This document shows positions 51,144 through 60,150 of a stretch of 64,000 nucleotides of DNA, one piece after another. Location of the stretch: positions 620,001-684,000 of the forward strand of contig CBDBDN010000005.1 in the NCBI GenBank assembly GCA_965203855.1, given 5' to 3'. How positions within the stretch are numbered: position 1 is the stretch's first letter; every line of letters starts with the position of its first letter. The notes under the pieces were generated by a model that saw only the letters and a list, made by a program, of their open reading frames with translations, made no database searches and was not told where the DNA came from. A program made the position numbers and the translations under genes. Source of the stretch: Bin87 sp965203855 (GTDB taxonomy: Bacteria; Chloroflexota; Dehalococcoidia; Lucifugimonadales; UBA3495).

Positions 51144-52358
51144 ATGCAGAATATGGACGCCGACATAGCGGAACTGGCAGCGCAAATTCACGGCACCCCA
51201 CATCAGGCCGTGATTGCCGTTGCGGGGGCCGGCAACTATGCGCTGGCTTGGCTGCTGGGCGTGGGCGGCGCATCCCGGACGGTGCTGGAAACACGCGTGC
51301 CTTACGGCTACCGGGCGATGACCGACTTTCTGGGCGGCTACGCTCCGGAGCAGACGGTTTCCGCAGATACGGCCCGCCGTATGGCCCGGGCCGCCTGGCA
51401 GCGCGGAATGGCGCTGCGGGAAAGCCCGCAGCCCATCATCGGCATCGCCTGCACCGCAACTATCGCTACCGACCGCGCCAAGCGCGGCGAACACCGGGCC
51501 TATGTCGCAGTGTGGGACGATGCCGGGTCGTCCGTAGATGCGCTGGTTCTGGAAAAGGGGCGGCGCGACCGGGCCGGCGAGGAGGACGCGGTAAGCCGAC
51601 TGGTAATATCAGCGATAGCGCGGGCGTGCGGCCTGGACACTGCGATTGATCTGAAACTGGCGCCCTCGGAAACGGTGGACACCACGACAACGCCTCATGG
51701 CGATCCGATCCGGCGGCTGCTGGACGGCAACGCCGACTGGATCACGGTTCACGCGGACGGGCGAATGTCCACCGACGCCGACCCGCCAACCGCGCTGTTG
51801 CCCGGCTCTTTCAATCCGATGCACGACGGGCATATCCGGCTGGCCGCCGCCGGCGCGGCAATTCTGGGAAGCCCCGTTGCCTACGAGCTGTCGGTGGTAA
51901 ATGTGGACAAACCGCCATTGGCCGAGGACGAGGTGCGACGCCGGATTGACGGCCTGCTGGACGGGATGAACGGCGCCGGGACGCTGGTTCTGACGCGCGC
52001 CGCAACCTTTCGTAAAAAGGCGGGACTGTTTCCAGGGTGCGGGTTTGTCATCGGGTGGGATACGGCGACGCGGCTGATTGAACCGCGCTATTACGGCGGC
52101 TCGGAGCCGGCGATGCTGACGGCGCTGGCGGAGATGTGGGCGCTGGGCTGCCGGTTCGCCGTGGCCGGCCGGGTTGACCGGGCTGACGGTGTTGATCGGG
52201 TTGACGGTATTGACGGCGCCGGCGTGTTTCACACTCTGGACGACATTGCGGCGCCCGACGGATTTCGCCCGCTGTTCGTTCCCATCCCGGAAAGCCGGTT
52301 CCGCGCCGATGTATCGTCAACGGCGCTGCGGGCGGGCGGATATACGGATGGCGCTTAG
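51144..52358 (+). CDS. CinA-like (NMN deamidase type) domain fused to a cytidylyltransferase-like domain
   Basis: This is a 404-residue fusion. Residues 1-165 resemble the CinA C-terminal domain (GNYALAWLLGVGGASRTVLE, GIACTATIATDRAKRGEHRA), which in other bacteria deamidates NMN to NaMN, though with changed motifs. From ~215 a nucleotidylyltransferase has LLPGSFNPMHDGHIRLAAAG (HxGH-type site) and the late SSTALRAG (ISSTxxR), as in NMN/nicotinate-mononucleotide adenylyltransferases. Together the domains could turn NMN via NaMN into NaAD. A short VDRADGVDRVDGIDG insert lies near 345. The gene is leaderless. Confidence 0.8.
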   Translation: MQNMDADIAELAAQIHGTPHQAVIAVAGAGNYALAWLLGVGGASRTVLETRVPYGYRAMTDFLGGYAPEQTVSADTARRMARAAWQRGMALRESPQPIIGIACTATIATDRAKRGEHRAYVAVWDDAGSSVDALVLEKGRRDRAGEEDAVSRLVISAIARACGLDTAIDLKLAPSETVDTTTTPHGDPIRRLLDGNADWITVHADGRMSTDADPPTALLPGSFNPMHDGHIRLAAAGAAILGSPVAYELSVVNVDKPPLAEDEVRRRIDGLLDGMNGAGTLVLTRAATFRKKAGLFPGCGFVIGWDTATRLIEPRYYGGSEPAMLTALAEMWALGCRFAVAGRVDRADGVDRVDGIDGAGVFHTLDDIAAPDGFRPLFVPIPESRFRADVSSTALRAGGYTDGA

Positions 52359-52368
52359 CTGCGGGTCT

Positions 52369-52602
52369 CTAAAACCGCTCCCAGCAGTCCCAACCCAGCT
52401 GCTCGGCATACCGCCGTTCAACCAGGTCGCCGCCGATTTCGTTGCAGCGTACTTTGTCGCCGTTCAGCCGGTCGGCGATGCCGAAGCTGGCCGCCGCTAA
52501 TATGACTACAATCGCGCTGGCCAGCAGGATGCCGGCGGTTATAACCAACGCCAGCTGCCAGGCCCGCAGCTCGTTGACTTTTGCCGTCAGTGGGTTCGGC
52601 AT
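52369..52602 (-). CDS. Small single-pass membrane protein
   Basis: The 77-residue protein has a clear transmembrane helix (WQLALVITAGILLASAIVVI) and a short outside or inside tail with two Cys (VRCNEIGG...LGWDCWERF). No family was recognised. It lies 10 bases after the opposing CinA-like gene and 26 bases after the CaiB gene stop, on the CaiB strand, so it may be the last cistron of that operon. Confidence 0.55.
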   Translation of the reverse strand: MPNPLTAKVNELRAWQLALVITAGILLASAIVVILAAASFGIADRLNGDKVRCNEIGGDLVERRYAEQLGWDCWERF

Positions 52603-52628
52603 CGGCTGCTCCTGATTGATTGCGTCAA

Positions 52629-54002
52629 CTATTCGGCGATGCCGAACTGCCGCCGCACCTGCTCCGCGTAGTCCGTTTCGTAGCGTTGCATCCGGCCCTG
52701 CCGCACTTGCTCGTCCGGCGAAGGACGGCGCACTCCGCGCGGTGTCAGCGGGGCGTTGCCGATAATGTTATCGGCTGCCAGAGCGTCAATCTGCGCCGGC
52801 GTCCGCCCCAGCAGGTCGGCCAGCAGCTCCCGGTTGTGCTGCCCCATCAGAGGCGCGGCTTGGGGCGGAGCGGCCGGCGTGCCGGAGAGTTTCCAAGGGC
52901 GGCTGGCGTAAGGCAGCGGCGGCATTCCGGTGTCGGGATGATGCTCAATCACTTCGTAGAAACGGCGCGCATTGAGGTGTTCGTTGAAAAGCAGGTCTTT
53001 GCTGTCCAAGACGGCGCCGGCGGCGACGCCCTCGGCTTGCAGCAGATGCATCAGACGATGGTTGTCGTGCTGCTGCGTTTCCAGCGCCAGCATTTGATCC
53101 AGCTCGGCGCGGTGGGCGATGCGGCTTAACGCGTCGGCATAACGGCGGTCGGCGCCCCAATCGGCGCGGCCCATTACGCGGCACAAGGCTTGCCATGCGG
53201 CATCGCTGTCCACCGCGATGGCGATCCAGCGGTCATCGCCGGCGCAGGGATAACAGCCGTGGGGCGACATCGCCGGATCCGAATTGCCGATGCGGGGCGG
53301 CACGCGCCCGTTCACCGTCCAGTCCAGCAGCGCCTCCGGTATAGTCGCGCTGCAAGTCTGCGTCTGTGATACATCGATGAACTGGCCGCGTCCGGTATTA
53401 AGGCGGTGCATCAGGGCAAGCATTACGGCGGCCACCGTGTGTTCGCCGGCGGTGTAGTCGGTGTAGGGAATCTCGGACATTACCGGGCCGCCGTCGGGAT
53501 AGCCGGTTATGTAGGCGAGGCCGGCGGCGCCCTCGGTGGACGGGCCGGTAGCGCCGAAATTGGCCCAAGGGCCGTCAAAGCCGTAGCCGGTGGACGACAC
53601 CATAATGATGTCGGGGCGGATTTTGCGGAGGTCGGCGTACTCTAGGCCAAAATTGCGGATGACGCGGGGCGTAAAGTTTTCGGCGAACACATCGGCAATG
53701 GCAATCAGATCGCGCAGCACGGCGCGGCCGGCGTCGCGGCTCAAGTCCAGCGTCAGGCCCAGCTTGTTGCGGTTCTGCTCGTAGAAATTGGCGCCCCGAT
53801 TCCAGAAATCGCCCTCAACATCGTTATGGTAAAGGGAATCCGTCCGATAGCTTTCCAGCCGCTGCACCGATTCCAGGCGGATGACCTGCGCGCCCATATC
53901 GCTCAGCCATTTCATCGCTGAGGGGATGGCGATGAGCTGCCCCATTTCCACGATGCGGATGCCCCGCAACGGCCCGGCCACCGCCGTATCAGATAACCCC
54001 AT
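52629..54002 (-). CDS. CaiB/BaiF family CoA-transferase (1)
   Basis: The 457-residue class III CoA-transferase has GIRIVEMGQLIAIPSAMKWL, LGLTLDLSRDAGRAVLRDLI, DVFAENFTPRVIRNFGLEYA (with the catalytic-loop region) and RGQFIDVSQTQTC. These enzymes swap CoA between carboxylic acids (for example formyl/oxalate, carnitine, benzylsuccinate). ATG 54002 has GGAGGT upstream and overlaps the previous stop by one base (TGATG). The next gene is a second CaiB protein, so they may form a heteromer or serve two steps. Substrate unknown. Confidence 0.9.
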   Translation of the reverse strand: MGLSDTAVAGPLRGIRIVEMGQLIAIPSAMKWLSDMGAQVIRLESVQRLESYRTDSLYHNDVEGDFWNRGANFYEQNRNKLGLTLDLSRDAGRAVLRDLIAIADVFAENFTPRVIRNFGLEYADLRKIRPDIIMVSSTGYGFDGPWANFGATGPSTEGAAGLAYITGYPDGGPVMSEIPYTDYTAGEHTVAAVMLALMHRLNTGRGQFIDVSQTQTCSATIPEALLDWTVNGRVPPRIGNSDPAMSPHGCYPCAGDDRWIAIAVDSDAAWQALCRVMGRADWGADRRYADALSRIAHRAELDQMLALETQQHDNHRLMHLLQAEGVAAGAVLDSKDLLFNEHLNARRFYEVIEHHPDTGMPPLPYASRPWKLSGTPAAPPQAAPLMGQHNRELLADLLGRTPAQIDALAADNIIGNAPLTPRGVRRPSPDEQVRQGRMQRYETDYAEQVRRQFGIAE

Positions 54003-55213
54003 CAGATAACCTCCGAGGCGCGCAGGTAGGCCAGCCCCTGCGAGTCGTAGCCTAAGGCGGCCAGCGTTGCGGCGTTGTGTTCGCCCAGCTGCGGCGCCGG
54101 AGAGTGAACCCGCCAAGGCGAATCGCTCATCAGAAAAGGGGCGCCGGGAAAAGTGATTTCGCCCAGCTCGGGATGTTCCAGCGGCGCATAGTAGCCCCGC
54201 GCCCGGATTTGCGGGTTGTCCACAGTTTCGGCGGGGGAATCAATGACGCCGTAGATGAACCGCTTGGCGTGGGCGGCGTAGAAAATCTCCTGTTTCCGTT
54301 TGCCGGCAAAGATTTGATCCAGAATATCGCCCAGCGCGGCGGCGTTTTCCAGCCGGGCAGAGGCGTTGTCAAAGCGGGGGTCATCCAACTCCGGCGCTTC
54401 CAGAAAATCTACCAGCGTCTGCCAGTCCAGCGACGCCCCGATGCCGGGGTTGGGCAGCACATAGCCGTCCGACACGGCCCGCACCCGAGTCAAGTCGCCG
54501 GTGTGGTTGGGCTGGCGGCGGCGGACGGCGCCGGTGTAAGTATAGTTGTTAGTTACATCCCGCAGCGCCGACGCAATGCTTTCCTGTATGGATACATCAA
54601 CGCGCTGCCCATCGCCGGTGAGCCGCTGGTGATACAGCGCCAGCAGCGTGGCCGAGGCCAGGTTAGCGCCCGCCTTGAACTGCGCCTGGTTCAGAGCGTG
54701 CTTTAGCGGTTCGCGGTCGTAGGCGCCGAATATGTACATCAGCCCGCCCAGGGCGTACTCCACGATTTCGGTAGCGCGGTAATCGCGCCAGGGGCCGGTC
54801 TGCCCGAAGTTTGACGCCGAAGCGACGACCAGTCGGGGGTTATGCGCCCGCAGCGCGGCGTAGTCCAAGCCCAGCGACGGCAGTACGCAGGGGGCAAAGT
54901 TCTCTACCAAGGCATCGGCGTCGGCCAGCAGTTCCAGCAGGATGCTGCGGCCGGTTTCCGATTTTAGGTTCAGCGTCAGGCTGCGCTTGCCGGTGTTGAG
55001 GTACAGGAAAGGCAGGCTTTTCTCGTGATGCGGTTCGTCGTGATAGAACGGGGGGAGACGCCGTGCCGGGTCGCCGCCGGGCCGCTCAATTTTGAGGACG
55101 TCGGCGCCAAAATCGGCCAGCAGTTTGGTGGCGTAAGGCCCGGCAATATGATGGGTAAGGTCGATGACCTTGACCCCGTTGAGAGCTCCGCTATTCAAAA
55201 CAACCTGCCCCAA
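54002..55213 (-). CDS. CaiB/BaiF family CoA-transferase (2)
   Basis: The 403-residue class III CoA-transferase has VKVIDLTHHIAGPYATKLLA, GADVLKIERPGGDPAR, KRSLTLNLKSETGRSILLEL and ADALVENFAPCVLPSLGLDY. It is coupled to CaiB (1) by overlapping start/stop codons. The usual catalytic Asp lies about residue 170 in the same family region. A TPP enzyme and other catabolic genes occur nearby, but no specific pathway can be named. Confidence 0.9.
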   Translation of the reverse strand: MGQVVLNSGALNGVKVIDLTHHIAGPYATKLLADFGADVLKIERPGGDPARRLPPFYHDEPHHEKSLPFLYLNTGKRSLTLNLKSETGRSILLELLADADALVENFAPCVLPSLGLDYAALRAHNPRLVVASASNFGQTGPWRDYRATEIVEYALGGLMYIFGAYDREPLKHALNQAQFKAGANLASATLLALYHQRLTGDGQRVDVSIQESIASALRDVTNNYTYTGAVRRRQPNHTGDLTRVRAVSDGYVLPNPGIGASLDWQTLVDFLEAPELDDPRFDNASARLENAAALGDILDQIFAGKRKQEIFYAAHAKRFIYGVIDSPAETVDNPQIRARGYYAPLEHPELGEITFPGAPFLMSDSPWRVHSPAPQLGEHNAATLAALGYDSQGLAYLRASEVI

Positions 55214-55295
55214 GCGTGATAAATACGGGTAGGCATTCTATCATTCCGACGATAGCGCGCCAGCCGCTACGGGTGCGATGGCAGCGGCCGGCATA

Positions 55296-55799
55296 TCATC
55301 CCGCCGCCGGCTCCCGCCAGAACAGGGCATACAGCCGCTCCGACAATTCCTCGCACTCAATCAGCCCTTGCAGTATGAAGTACTCGGAGAGGTCGTCCTC
55401 GTAAAAGTTGGTATGGAAATCCCGGGCGGTCCTAAATGCGCTGGCGATTTGGCGGGCGGTTTCCGCATCGCCGGCGTCCGTAAGCAGCCGACACAGCTGG
55501 GCAACCACTTCCATAATGCTGCGATGGGTATGGATAATGCCGCCGTGTTGGGCGCTGACGGCCTTGACCGTTTCGGCTACCATTCCCCACGCCTTGTTAG
55601 ACGCCTGGGGCAAATCGCCGCCCTCCAGGTGCTGCCAGGCGCTGCTGCGAAAATCCCGGGACATAGCGGCGTACTTTTGGGGGGAACGGGTTGCGTCCAA
55701 TTCCGGATTGGGCCGGTCGTTGGCGCTGCTCAAAGCCCGCGCCACGGCGGCGGCAATGTCGGGGTACGGGTACGGGGCGGCAGCGTCGGTTATAGTCAT
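55296..55799 (-). CDS. PaREP1/HEPN-family protein, copy 1
   Basis: The 167-residue helical protein has the family-like run SSAWQHLEGGDLPQASNKAW then ETVKAVSAQHGG, and ends with LIECEELSERLYALFWREP. This matches PaREP1/HEPN proteins (GDxxQASEKAWG...VKA). Three near-identical copies stand head to tail. No nucleotidyltransferase partner is seen. Function is unknown; HEPN relatives are RNases, toxins or binding partners. Confidence 0.72.
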   Translation of the reverse strand: MTITDAAAPYPYPDIAAAVARALSSANDRPNPELDATRSPQKYAAMSRDFRSSAWQHLEGGDLPQASNKAWGMVAETVKAVSAQHGGIIHTHRSIMEVVAQLCRLLTDAGDAETARQIASAFRTARDFHTNFYEDDLSEYFILQGLIECEELSERLYALFWREPAAG

Positions 55800-55874
55800 C
55801 GCAAAAGCCTCACAGCGGGTCGGTGTTCCGTTGGGGGCAATCTTACCATACTGCGGCGCCGGCCCGCCGGCGCA

Positions 55875-56381
55875 TCATCCCGACGCCGGCTCCCGCCAGA
55901 ACAGGGCGTATAGCCGCTCCGACAATTCCTCGCACTCAATCAGCCCTTCGAGTACCAGATCGTCGGGGAGATCGTCCTCATAAAAGTTGATATGGAGCTT
56001 GCCGGCCGTTAGAAAAGCACGGCTGATTTGTCGGGCGGTTTCCGCATCTCCGGCATCCGTAAGCAGCCGGCGCAACTGGGCAACCACTTCGGTAATGCCC
56101 CGGTGGGTGTGAATGACCCCGCCGTGTTGGGCGCTGACGGCCTTGACCGTTTCGGCTACCAGTCCCCACGCCTTATTAGACGCTTGGGGCAGGTCGCCGC
56201 CCTCCAGATGCTGCCAGGCGCTGCTGCGAAAATCCCGGGACATAGCGGCGTACTTTTGGGGAGAACGGGTTGCGTCCAGCCCCAAGTTGGGCCGGTCGTT
56301 GGCGTTGCTCAAAGCCCGCGCCACGGCGGCGGCAATATCGGGGTACGGATACGGGACGACAGTGTCGGTTATAGTAGTCAT
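55875..56381 (-). CDS. PaREP1/HEPN-family protein, copy 2
   Basis: The 168-residue paralogue differs from copies 1 and 3 mainly in the last third (ARQISRAFLTAGKLHINFYE and LPDDLVLEG) and in the first ten residues. The GDLPQASNKAWGLVAETVKA core is unchanged, so selection may act on the C-terminal helices. Confidence 0.72.
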   Translation of the reverse strand: MTTITDTVVPYPYPDIAAAVARALSNANDRPNLGLDATRSPQKYAAMSRDFRSSAWQHLEGGDLPQASNKAWGLVAETVKAVSAQHGGVIHTHRGITEVVAQLRRLLTDAGDAETARQISRAFLTAGKLHINFYEDDLPDDLVLEGLIECEELSERLYALFWREPASG

Positions 56382-56456
56382 CGTGAAAGCCTCGCAGCGG
56401 GTTGGTATCCCGTTGGGGGCAATCTTACCATACTGCGGCGCCGACCCGCCGGCGCA

Positions 56457-56960
56457 TCATCCCGTCGCTGTCTCTCGCCAGAACAGGGCATACAGCCGCT
56501 CCGACAATTCCTCGCACTCAATCAGCCCTTCCATAACGATGTCCTCGGAAAGGTCATCCTCGTAAAAGTTGGTGTGAAGGTCCCGAGCCACCAGAAAAGC
56601 CCGGCTGATTTGGCGGGCGGTTTCCGCATCGCCGGCGTCGGCAAGCAGCCGGCGCAGCTGCGTAACTACCTCCATAATGCTGCGATGGGTATGAATAATG
56701 CCGCCGTGTTGGGCGCTGACGGCCTTGACCGTTTCGGCTACCAGTCCCCACGCCTTATTAGACGCTTGGGGCAGGTCGCCGCCCTCCAGATGCTGCCATG
56801 CGCTGCTGCGAAAATCCCGGGACATAGCGGCGTATTTACGGGGGGAACGGGTTGCGTCCAATTCCGGATTGGGCCGGTCGTTGGCGCTGCTCAAAGCCCG
56901 CGCCACGGCGGCGGCAACGTCGGGGTACGGATACTGGACAACAGCGTCGGTTGTGGTCAT
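56457..56960 (-). CDS. PaREP1/HEPN-family protein, copy 3
   Basis: The 167-residue paralogue starts MTTTDAVVQYPYPDVAAAVA and has the same GGDLPQASNKAWGLVAETVK core; its tail is LSEDIVMEGLIECEELSERL. It is the promoter-proximal copy on the minus strand, diverging from the TPP enzyme gene at 57121. Confidence 0.72.
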   Translation of the reverse strand: MTTTDAVVQYPYPDVAAAVARALSSANDRPNPELDATRSPRKYAAMSRDFRSSAWQHLEGGDLPQASNKAWGLVAETVKAVSAQHGGIIHTHRSIMEVVTQLRRLLADAGDAETARQISRAFLVARDLHTNFYEDDLSEDIVMEGLIECEELSERLYALFWRETATG

Positions 56961-57120
56961 CGCAAAAGCCTCCCCGGTGGGCAGTATGCCATTGGGGGCA
57001 ATCTTACCATACTGCGACGCCGGCCTGGCCTGATGTTATACTGGCAGCCGTCGGGCGGCGCGGGTTGCGCTGCGGCCCGTCGGTTATCATCCCGCTTACC
57101 AGCTTTGTGAGGTGCATTCC

Positions 57121-58767
57121 GTGCAGACTATTGACGCCATCGCCGAAATCCTCAAACGGGAAGGGGTGCAATACCTTTCCTGCTTTCCGACTACTCCGGT
57201 TATCGAAGCCTGCGCCGCCGCCGGCATCCGGCCCGTCATCTGCCGCCAGGAACGGGTTGGCGTGGGCATCGCCGACGGGTACAGCCGCGTTACCAACGGG
57301 CGTCCTCCCGGCGTCTTTGCGATGCAGTACGGCCCCGGCGCCGAAAACGCTTATTCCGGCGTCGCTACCGCCTTTTCCGACTCCGTGCCGGTGCTGCTGC
57401 TGCCGCTGGGCCATCCCCGGGAACGGCAGGGCGTGTTTCCGATGTTTGACTCCGTTGCGAGCTTTGCCAGCATTACCAAGCATCTGGAGCGCCTCAACCT
57501 GTCGCAGAGTACCAGCCAGGTGATGCGGCGCGCCGTCAACGCCCTGTACACCGGACGCCCCGGCCCGTCAATGGTGGAAATCCCCGCCGATGTAGCCCTG
57601 GAGGAAGTGTCCGAGGAAGCGTTCTACTGGGGCGGCAATGTGCGCCGCGCCGCATCGCAAGCGGACGACGCCGACATTGAAGCCGCCGCCCGCGCCCTCT
57701 GCGCCGCCGCCCATCCGGTAATCCACGCCGGCCAGGGCATAATGTACGCCGCAGCGACTGCCGAGCTGGTGGAACTGGCCGAGCTGCTGTCGGCTCCGGT
57801 GATGACTACCCTGCTGGGCAAAAGCGGCTTCCCGGAGCAGCATCCGCTGGCGCTCGGCAGCGGCTCCGGCGTGATGAACGGCGCCGTCTATCACTTCGTG
57901 CGCCGCGCCGATGTCATCTTTGGCGTCGGCGCCAGCTTTACCAAGCATGGAATGTCAATGAACCTGCCGCCGGGCCGCACGCTGATCCAGAACACTAACG
58001 ACCCGCGCGACCTGAACAAGGATTACGATGTGCAGTACCCGCTCATCGGCGACGCCAAACTGACGCTGCGGCAGCTGATTGACGCCTGCCGGGAAATCGT
58101 GGGCGCCGGCGGGCGCGACAACAGCGCAGTCGCCGGCGAAATCGCATCCGTCCGCAACGCCTGGCTGGCCGAATGGCAGCACAAGACCGCCGCCCCCGGC
58201 CCGCTGGTCAATCCCTACCGGGTCATTACCGAATTTCAGCAGGCCGTGCCGGCCGATGATGCGATTATCACGCACGATTCCGGCAGCCCGCGCGACCAGA
58301 TTACGCCGTTCTACCGGGCTGGCGGCCCGCGCAGCTATCTGGGCTGGGGCAAATCGCACGGGCTCGGCACCGGACTGGGGCTGGTCATCGGCGCCAAGCT
58401 GGCCGCCCCCGACAAGATGTGCGTCAACTTTATGGGCGATGCCGCTTTCGGGATGGTAGGGCTGGACTTTGAGACGGCCGTCCGCAGCGGCGCGCCCATC
58501 ACTACCGTGGTGCTGAACAACTCTACGATGGCGGTAGAGACGGGCGCAATGCAGCGTTCTCACGACCTCTACAACACGCGCGACCTGGGCGGCAACTACG
58601 CCGATCTGGGCCGGGCCATGGGCGGCTACGCCGAGCGCATCACCGACCCCAACGAAATCATTCCGGCGTTCCAGCGCGCCCGCCGCCAGAACGATGAGGG
58701 CAACGCCGTCCTGCTGGAATTCATCACCAACGAGGAGATTGACTACTCGCACAAGCGGGCGTTCTAG
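57121..58767 (+). CDS. Thiamine diphosphate-dependent enzyme (acetolactate synthase/decarboxylase-like)
   Basis: The 548-residue protein has three TPP-enzyme domains: an N-terminal Pyr domain with the catalytic Glu (CRQERVGVGIADGYSR), a central domain, and a C-terminal PP domain with the cofactor motif GDAAFGMVGLDFETAVRSGA...VVLNNSTMA (GD-x~25-NN). It resembles IlvB-like decarboxylases/ligases; specific activity is not clear. GTG 57121 is chosen because GAGGTG lies 6 bases upstream, with GTG 57112 possible. It diverges from the HEPN array and may act with the CaiB genes in acyl-CoA metabolism (inference). Confidence 0.87.
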   Translation: MQTIDAIAEILKREGVQYLSCFPTTPVIEACAAAGIRPVICRQERVGVGIADGYSRVTNGRPPGVFAMQYGPGAENAYSGVATAFSDSVPVLLLPLGHPRERQGVFPMFDSVASFASITKHLERLNLSQSTSQVMRRAVNALYTGRPGPSMVEIPADVALEEVSEEAFYWGGNVRRAASQADDADIEAAARALCAAAHPVIHAGQGIMYAAATAELVELAELLSAPVMTTLLGKSGFPEQHPLALGSGSGVMNGAVYHFVRRADVIFGVGASFTKHGMSMNLPPGRTLIQNTNDPRDLNKDYDVQYPLIGDAKLTLRQLIDACREIVGAGGRDNSAVAGEIASVRNAWLAEWQHKTAAPGPLVNPYRVITEFQQAVPADDAIITHDSGSPRDQITPFYRAGGPRSYLGWGKSHGLGTGLGLVIGAKLAAPDKMCVNFMGDAAFGMVGLDFETAVRSGAPITTVVLNNSTMAVETGAMQRSHDLYNTRDLGGNYADLGRAMGGYAERITDPNEIIPAFQRARRQNDEGNAVLLEFITNEEIDYSHKRAF

Positions 58768-58834
58768 CCGCCGCCGTCAAACTGTCAAATCCACCGTCAT
58801 TCCGGCCACCACCCCACCAGTCCCGCCACCATAC

Positions 58835-58928
58835 CGTCATTCCGGCGCAAGCCGGAATCCAGCGTCGTAACCCGCCACTACGGTAGTGGAACCAACGACC
58901 ATAGATTCCGGCGCAAGCCGGAATGACG
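58835..58928. repeat. Composite palindromic element B (94 bp, MITE-like)
   Basis: Same length and layout as element A at 50951-51044: perfect inverted ends CGTCATTCCGGCGCAAGCCG around CAGCGTCGTAACCCGCCACT. The centre differs at several bases. A half copy (CGTCATTCCGGCCACC) lies just before, at 58796. Confidence 0.85.
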
Positions 58929-58989
58929 GGTTGGGGCGTAGGAATGACAGGGGATTCGGCAACACGCTCCACATCCGCCGGCAATCACT

Positions 58990-59655
58990 ATGACTACGCT
59001 GCGTCAACCCCAATCCGTCGCCGTCGTCGTGCATCTGCAACGGGCCGAGGCTTTGCTGCAACAGGGGAAAGCCGACGCCGCCCTGTCCGAACTGGATCTG
59101 GCGTATCTGATTGACCCGGACGATGCCGGCGTCCGCTATCGGCGGGGCCAGGCGTTGGCGATGCTGGGGCGGTTTGCGGCGGCGGTTGCCGAGTTGGATG
59201 CTGCCGTCGCTTTGTATGCCATCAGCAATGACGCCGGCAATGCGGACGCCTGGCTGCAACGGGGATTGGCCCATTTGGCGCTGGAAAATTGGGCATACGC
59301 CGCCGCCGATTGCAGCCAAGCCTTGCAACTGGACGCATCCCCGCCGGCGGCATGGCAAGCCCGCGCCCAAGCCTACTATAGGATGGGCGATCTGGACGCC
59401 GCCATCGCCGATTTCACCGCCGCCCTGTCCCGCCGTCCCGCCGACGCCGCCAGCCTTTACGGGCGCGGCCTGGCCCTCCGCGACGCCGGGCGCAATGCGG
59501 ACGCCATCCCCGACTTCACCGACGCCATCGCGCTGAATGACCGCTATACCGTAGCCTATGTAGCGCGCGGCAAAGCCTACGCCGCCCTGGGCCAAATGAC
59601 GGCGGCGCGCTCCGACTGGGCAATGGCGGCGCAAATGCTGCATCAATCGCACTAA
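58990..59655 (+). CDS. TPR repeat protein
   Basis: The 221-residue protein has five to six tetratricopeptide repeats (AEALLQQGKADAALSELDLA, RGQALAMLGRFAAAVAELDA, RGLAHLALENWAYAAADCSQ, RAQAYYRMGDLDAAIADFTA, RGLALRDAGRNADAIPDFTD, RGKAYAALGQMTAARSDWAM). TPRs mediate protein contacts; no other domain or signal peptide is present. It stands alone, 61 bases before the next gene. Confidence 0.92.
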   Translation: MTTLRQPQSVAVVVHLQRAEALLQQGKADAALSELDLAYLIDPDDAGVRYRRGQALAMLGRFAAAVAELDAAVALYAISNDAGNADAWLQRGLAHLALENWAYAAADCSQALQLDASPPAAWQARAQAYYRMGDLDAAIADFTAALSRRPADAASLYGRGLALRDAGRNADAIPDFTDAIALNDRYTVAYVARGKAYAALGQMTAARSDWAMAAQMLHQSH

Positions 59656-59716
59656 CGCTTATCCAACATCCCGTTCATCCTGTCCATCCACGCCAATACC
59701 CAACGGAGGTTTTACG

Positions 59717-60082
59717 ATGGCCGACCTCAAATCCCAATACCTGTTCATCGCCAGTATGGACATTGACGCAGAGCGCGAGGCCCTGTTCAACGAAGTGTAC
59801 AACACCGAACACTGCCCGCTGCTCAACCAAACGCCCGGCGTCATCGGCGTAACCCGCTACGAAACGCAGCGTCTGCTGATGGCCATGGGCGGGCAAGTGC
59901 AGGAAATTGAAATACCCGGCACGCCCAAGCATCACGCCGTCTATCAGCTGGAAAACCCCGAAGTACTGACCAGCCCCGAATGGGCCGCAGCAGTGGACGC
60001 CGGCCGCTGGCCCGAACAGGTGCGCCCCTACACCAAAAACCGCCGGCATATGCTGCTGAAGTTGACTTACCCGGAGGGATAG
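59717..60082 (+). CDS. EthD-like dimeric alpha/beta-barrel protein
   Basis: The 121-residue protein SQYLFIASMDIDAEREALFN, NTEHCPLLNQTPGVIGVTRY and HHAVYQLENPEVLTSPEWAA has the ferredoxin-like dimeric fold of EthD/DUF4286-type proteins, in which NxxHxP(L)L is conserved. Relatives assist ring-cleavage or ether degradation, or are small monooxygenase-like enzymes. GGAGGT lies 8 bases before the ATG. Its neighbours give no pathway. Confidence 0.8.
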   Translation: MADLKSQYLFIASMDIDAEREALFNEVYNTEHCPLLNQTPGVIGVTRYETQRLLMAMGGQVQEIEIPGTPKHHAVYQLENPEVLTSPEWAAAVDAGRWPEQVRPYTKNRRHMLLKLTYPEG

Positions 60083-60150
60083 GCGGCGCACAGCGGGTTT
60101 GCTATCCTGTCATATCCCGCAACGCAGCAACTGCAAAAGGGGGCGCAACG

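Larger units (their letters stand above)
55296..57000 (-). repeat. Tandem triplication of a ~580-bp HEPN unit
   Basis: Start codons at 55799, 56381 and 56960 are 582 and 579 bases apart. The spacer with GGGGGCAATCTTACCATACT is repeated beside each unit. Coding and spacer sequence are both highly similar between copies. Confidence 0.92.
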
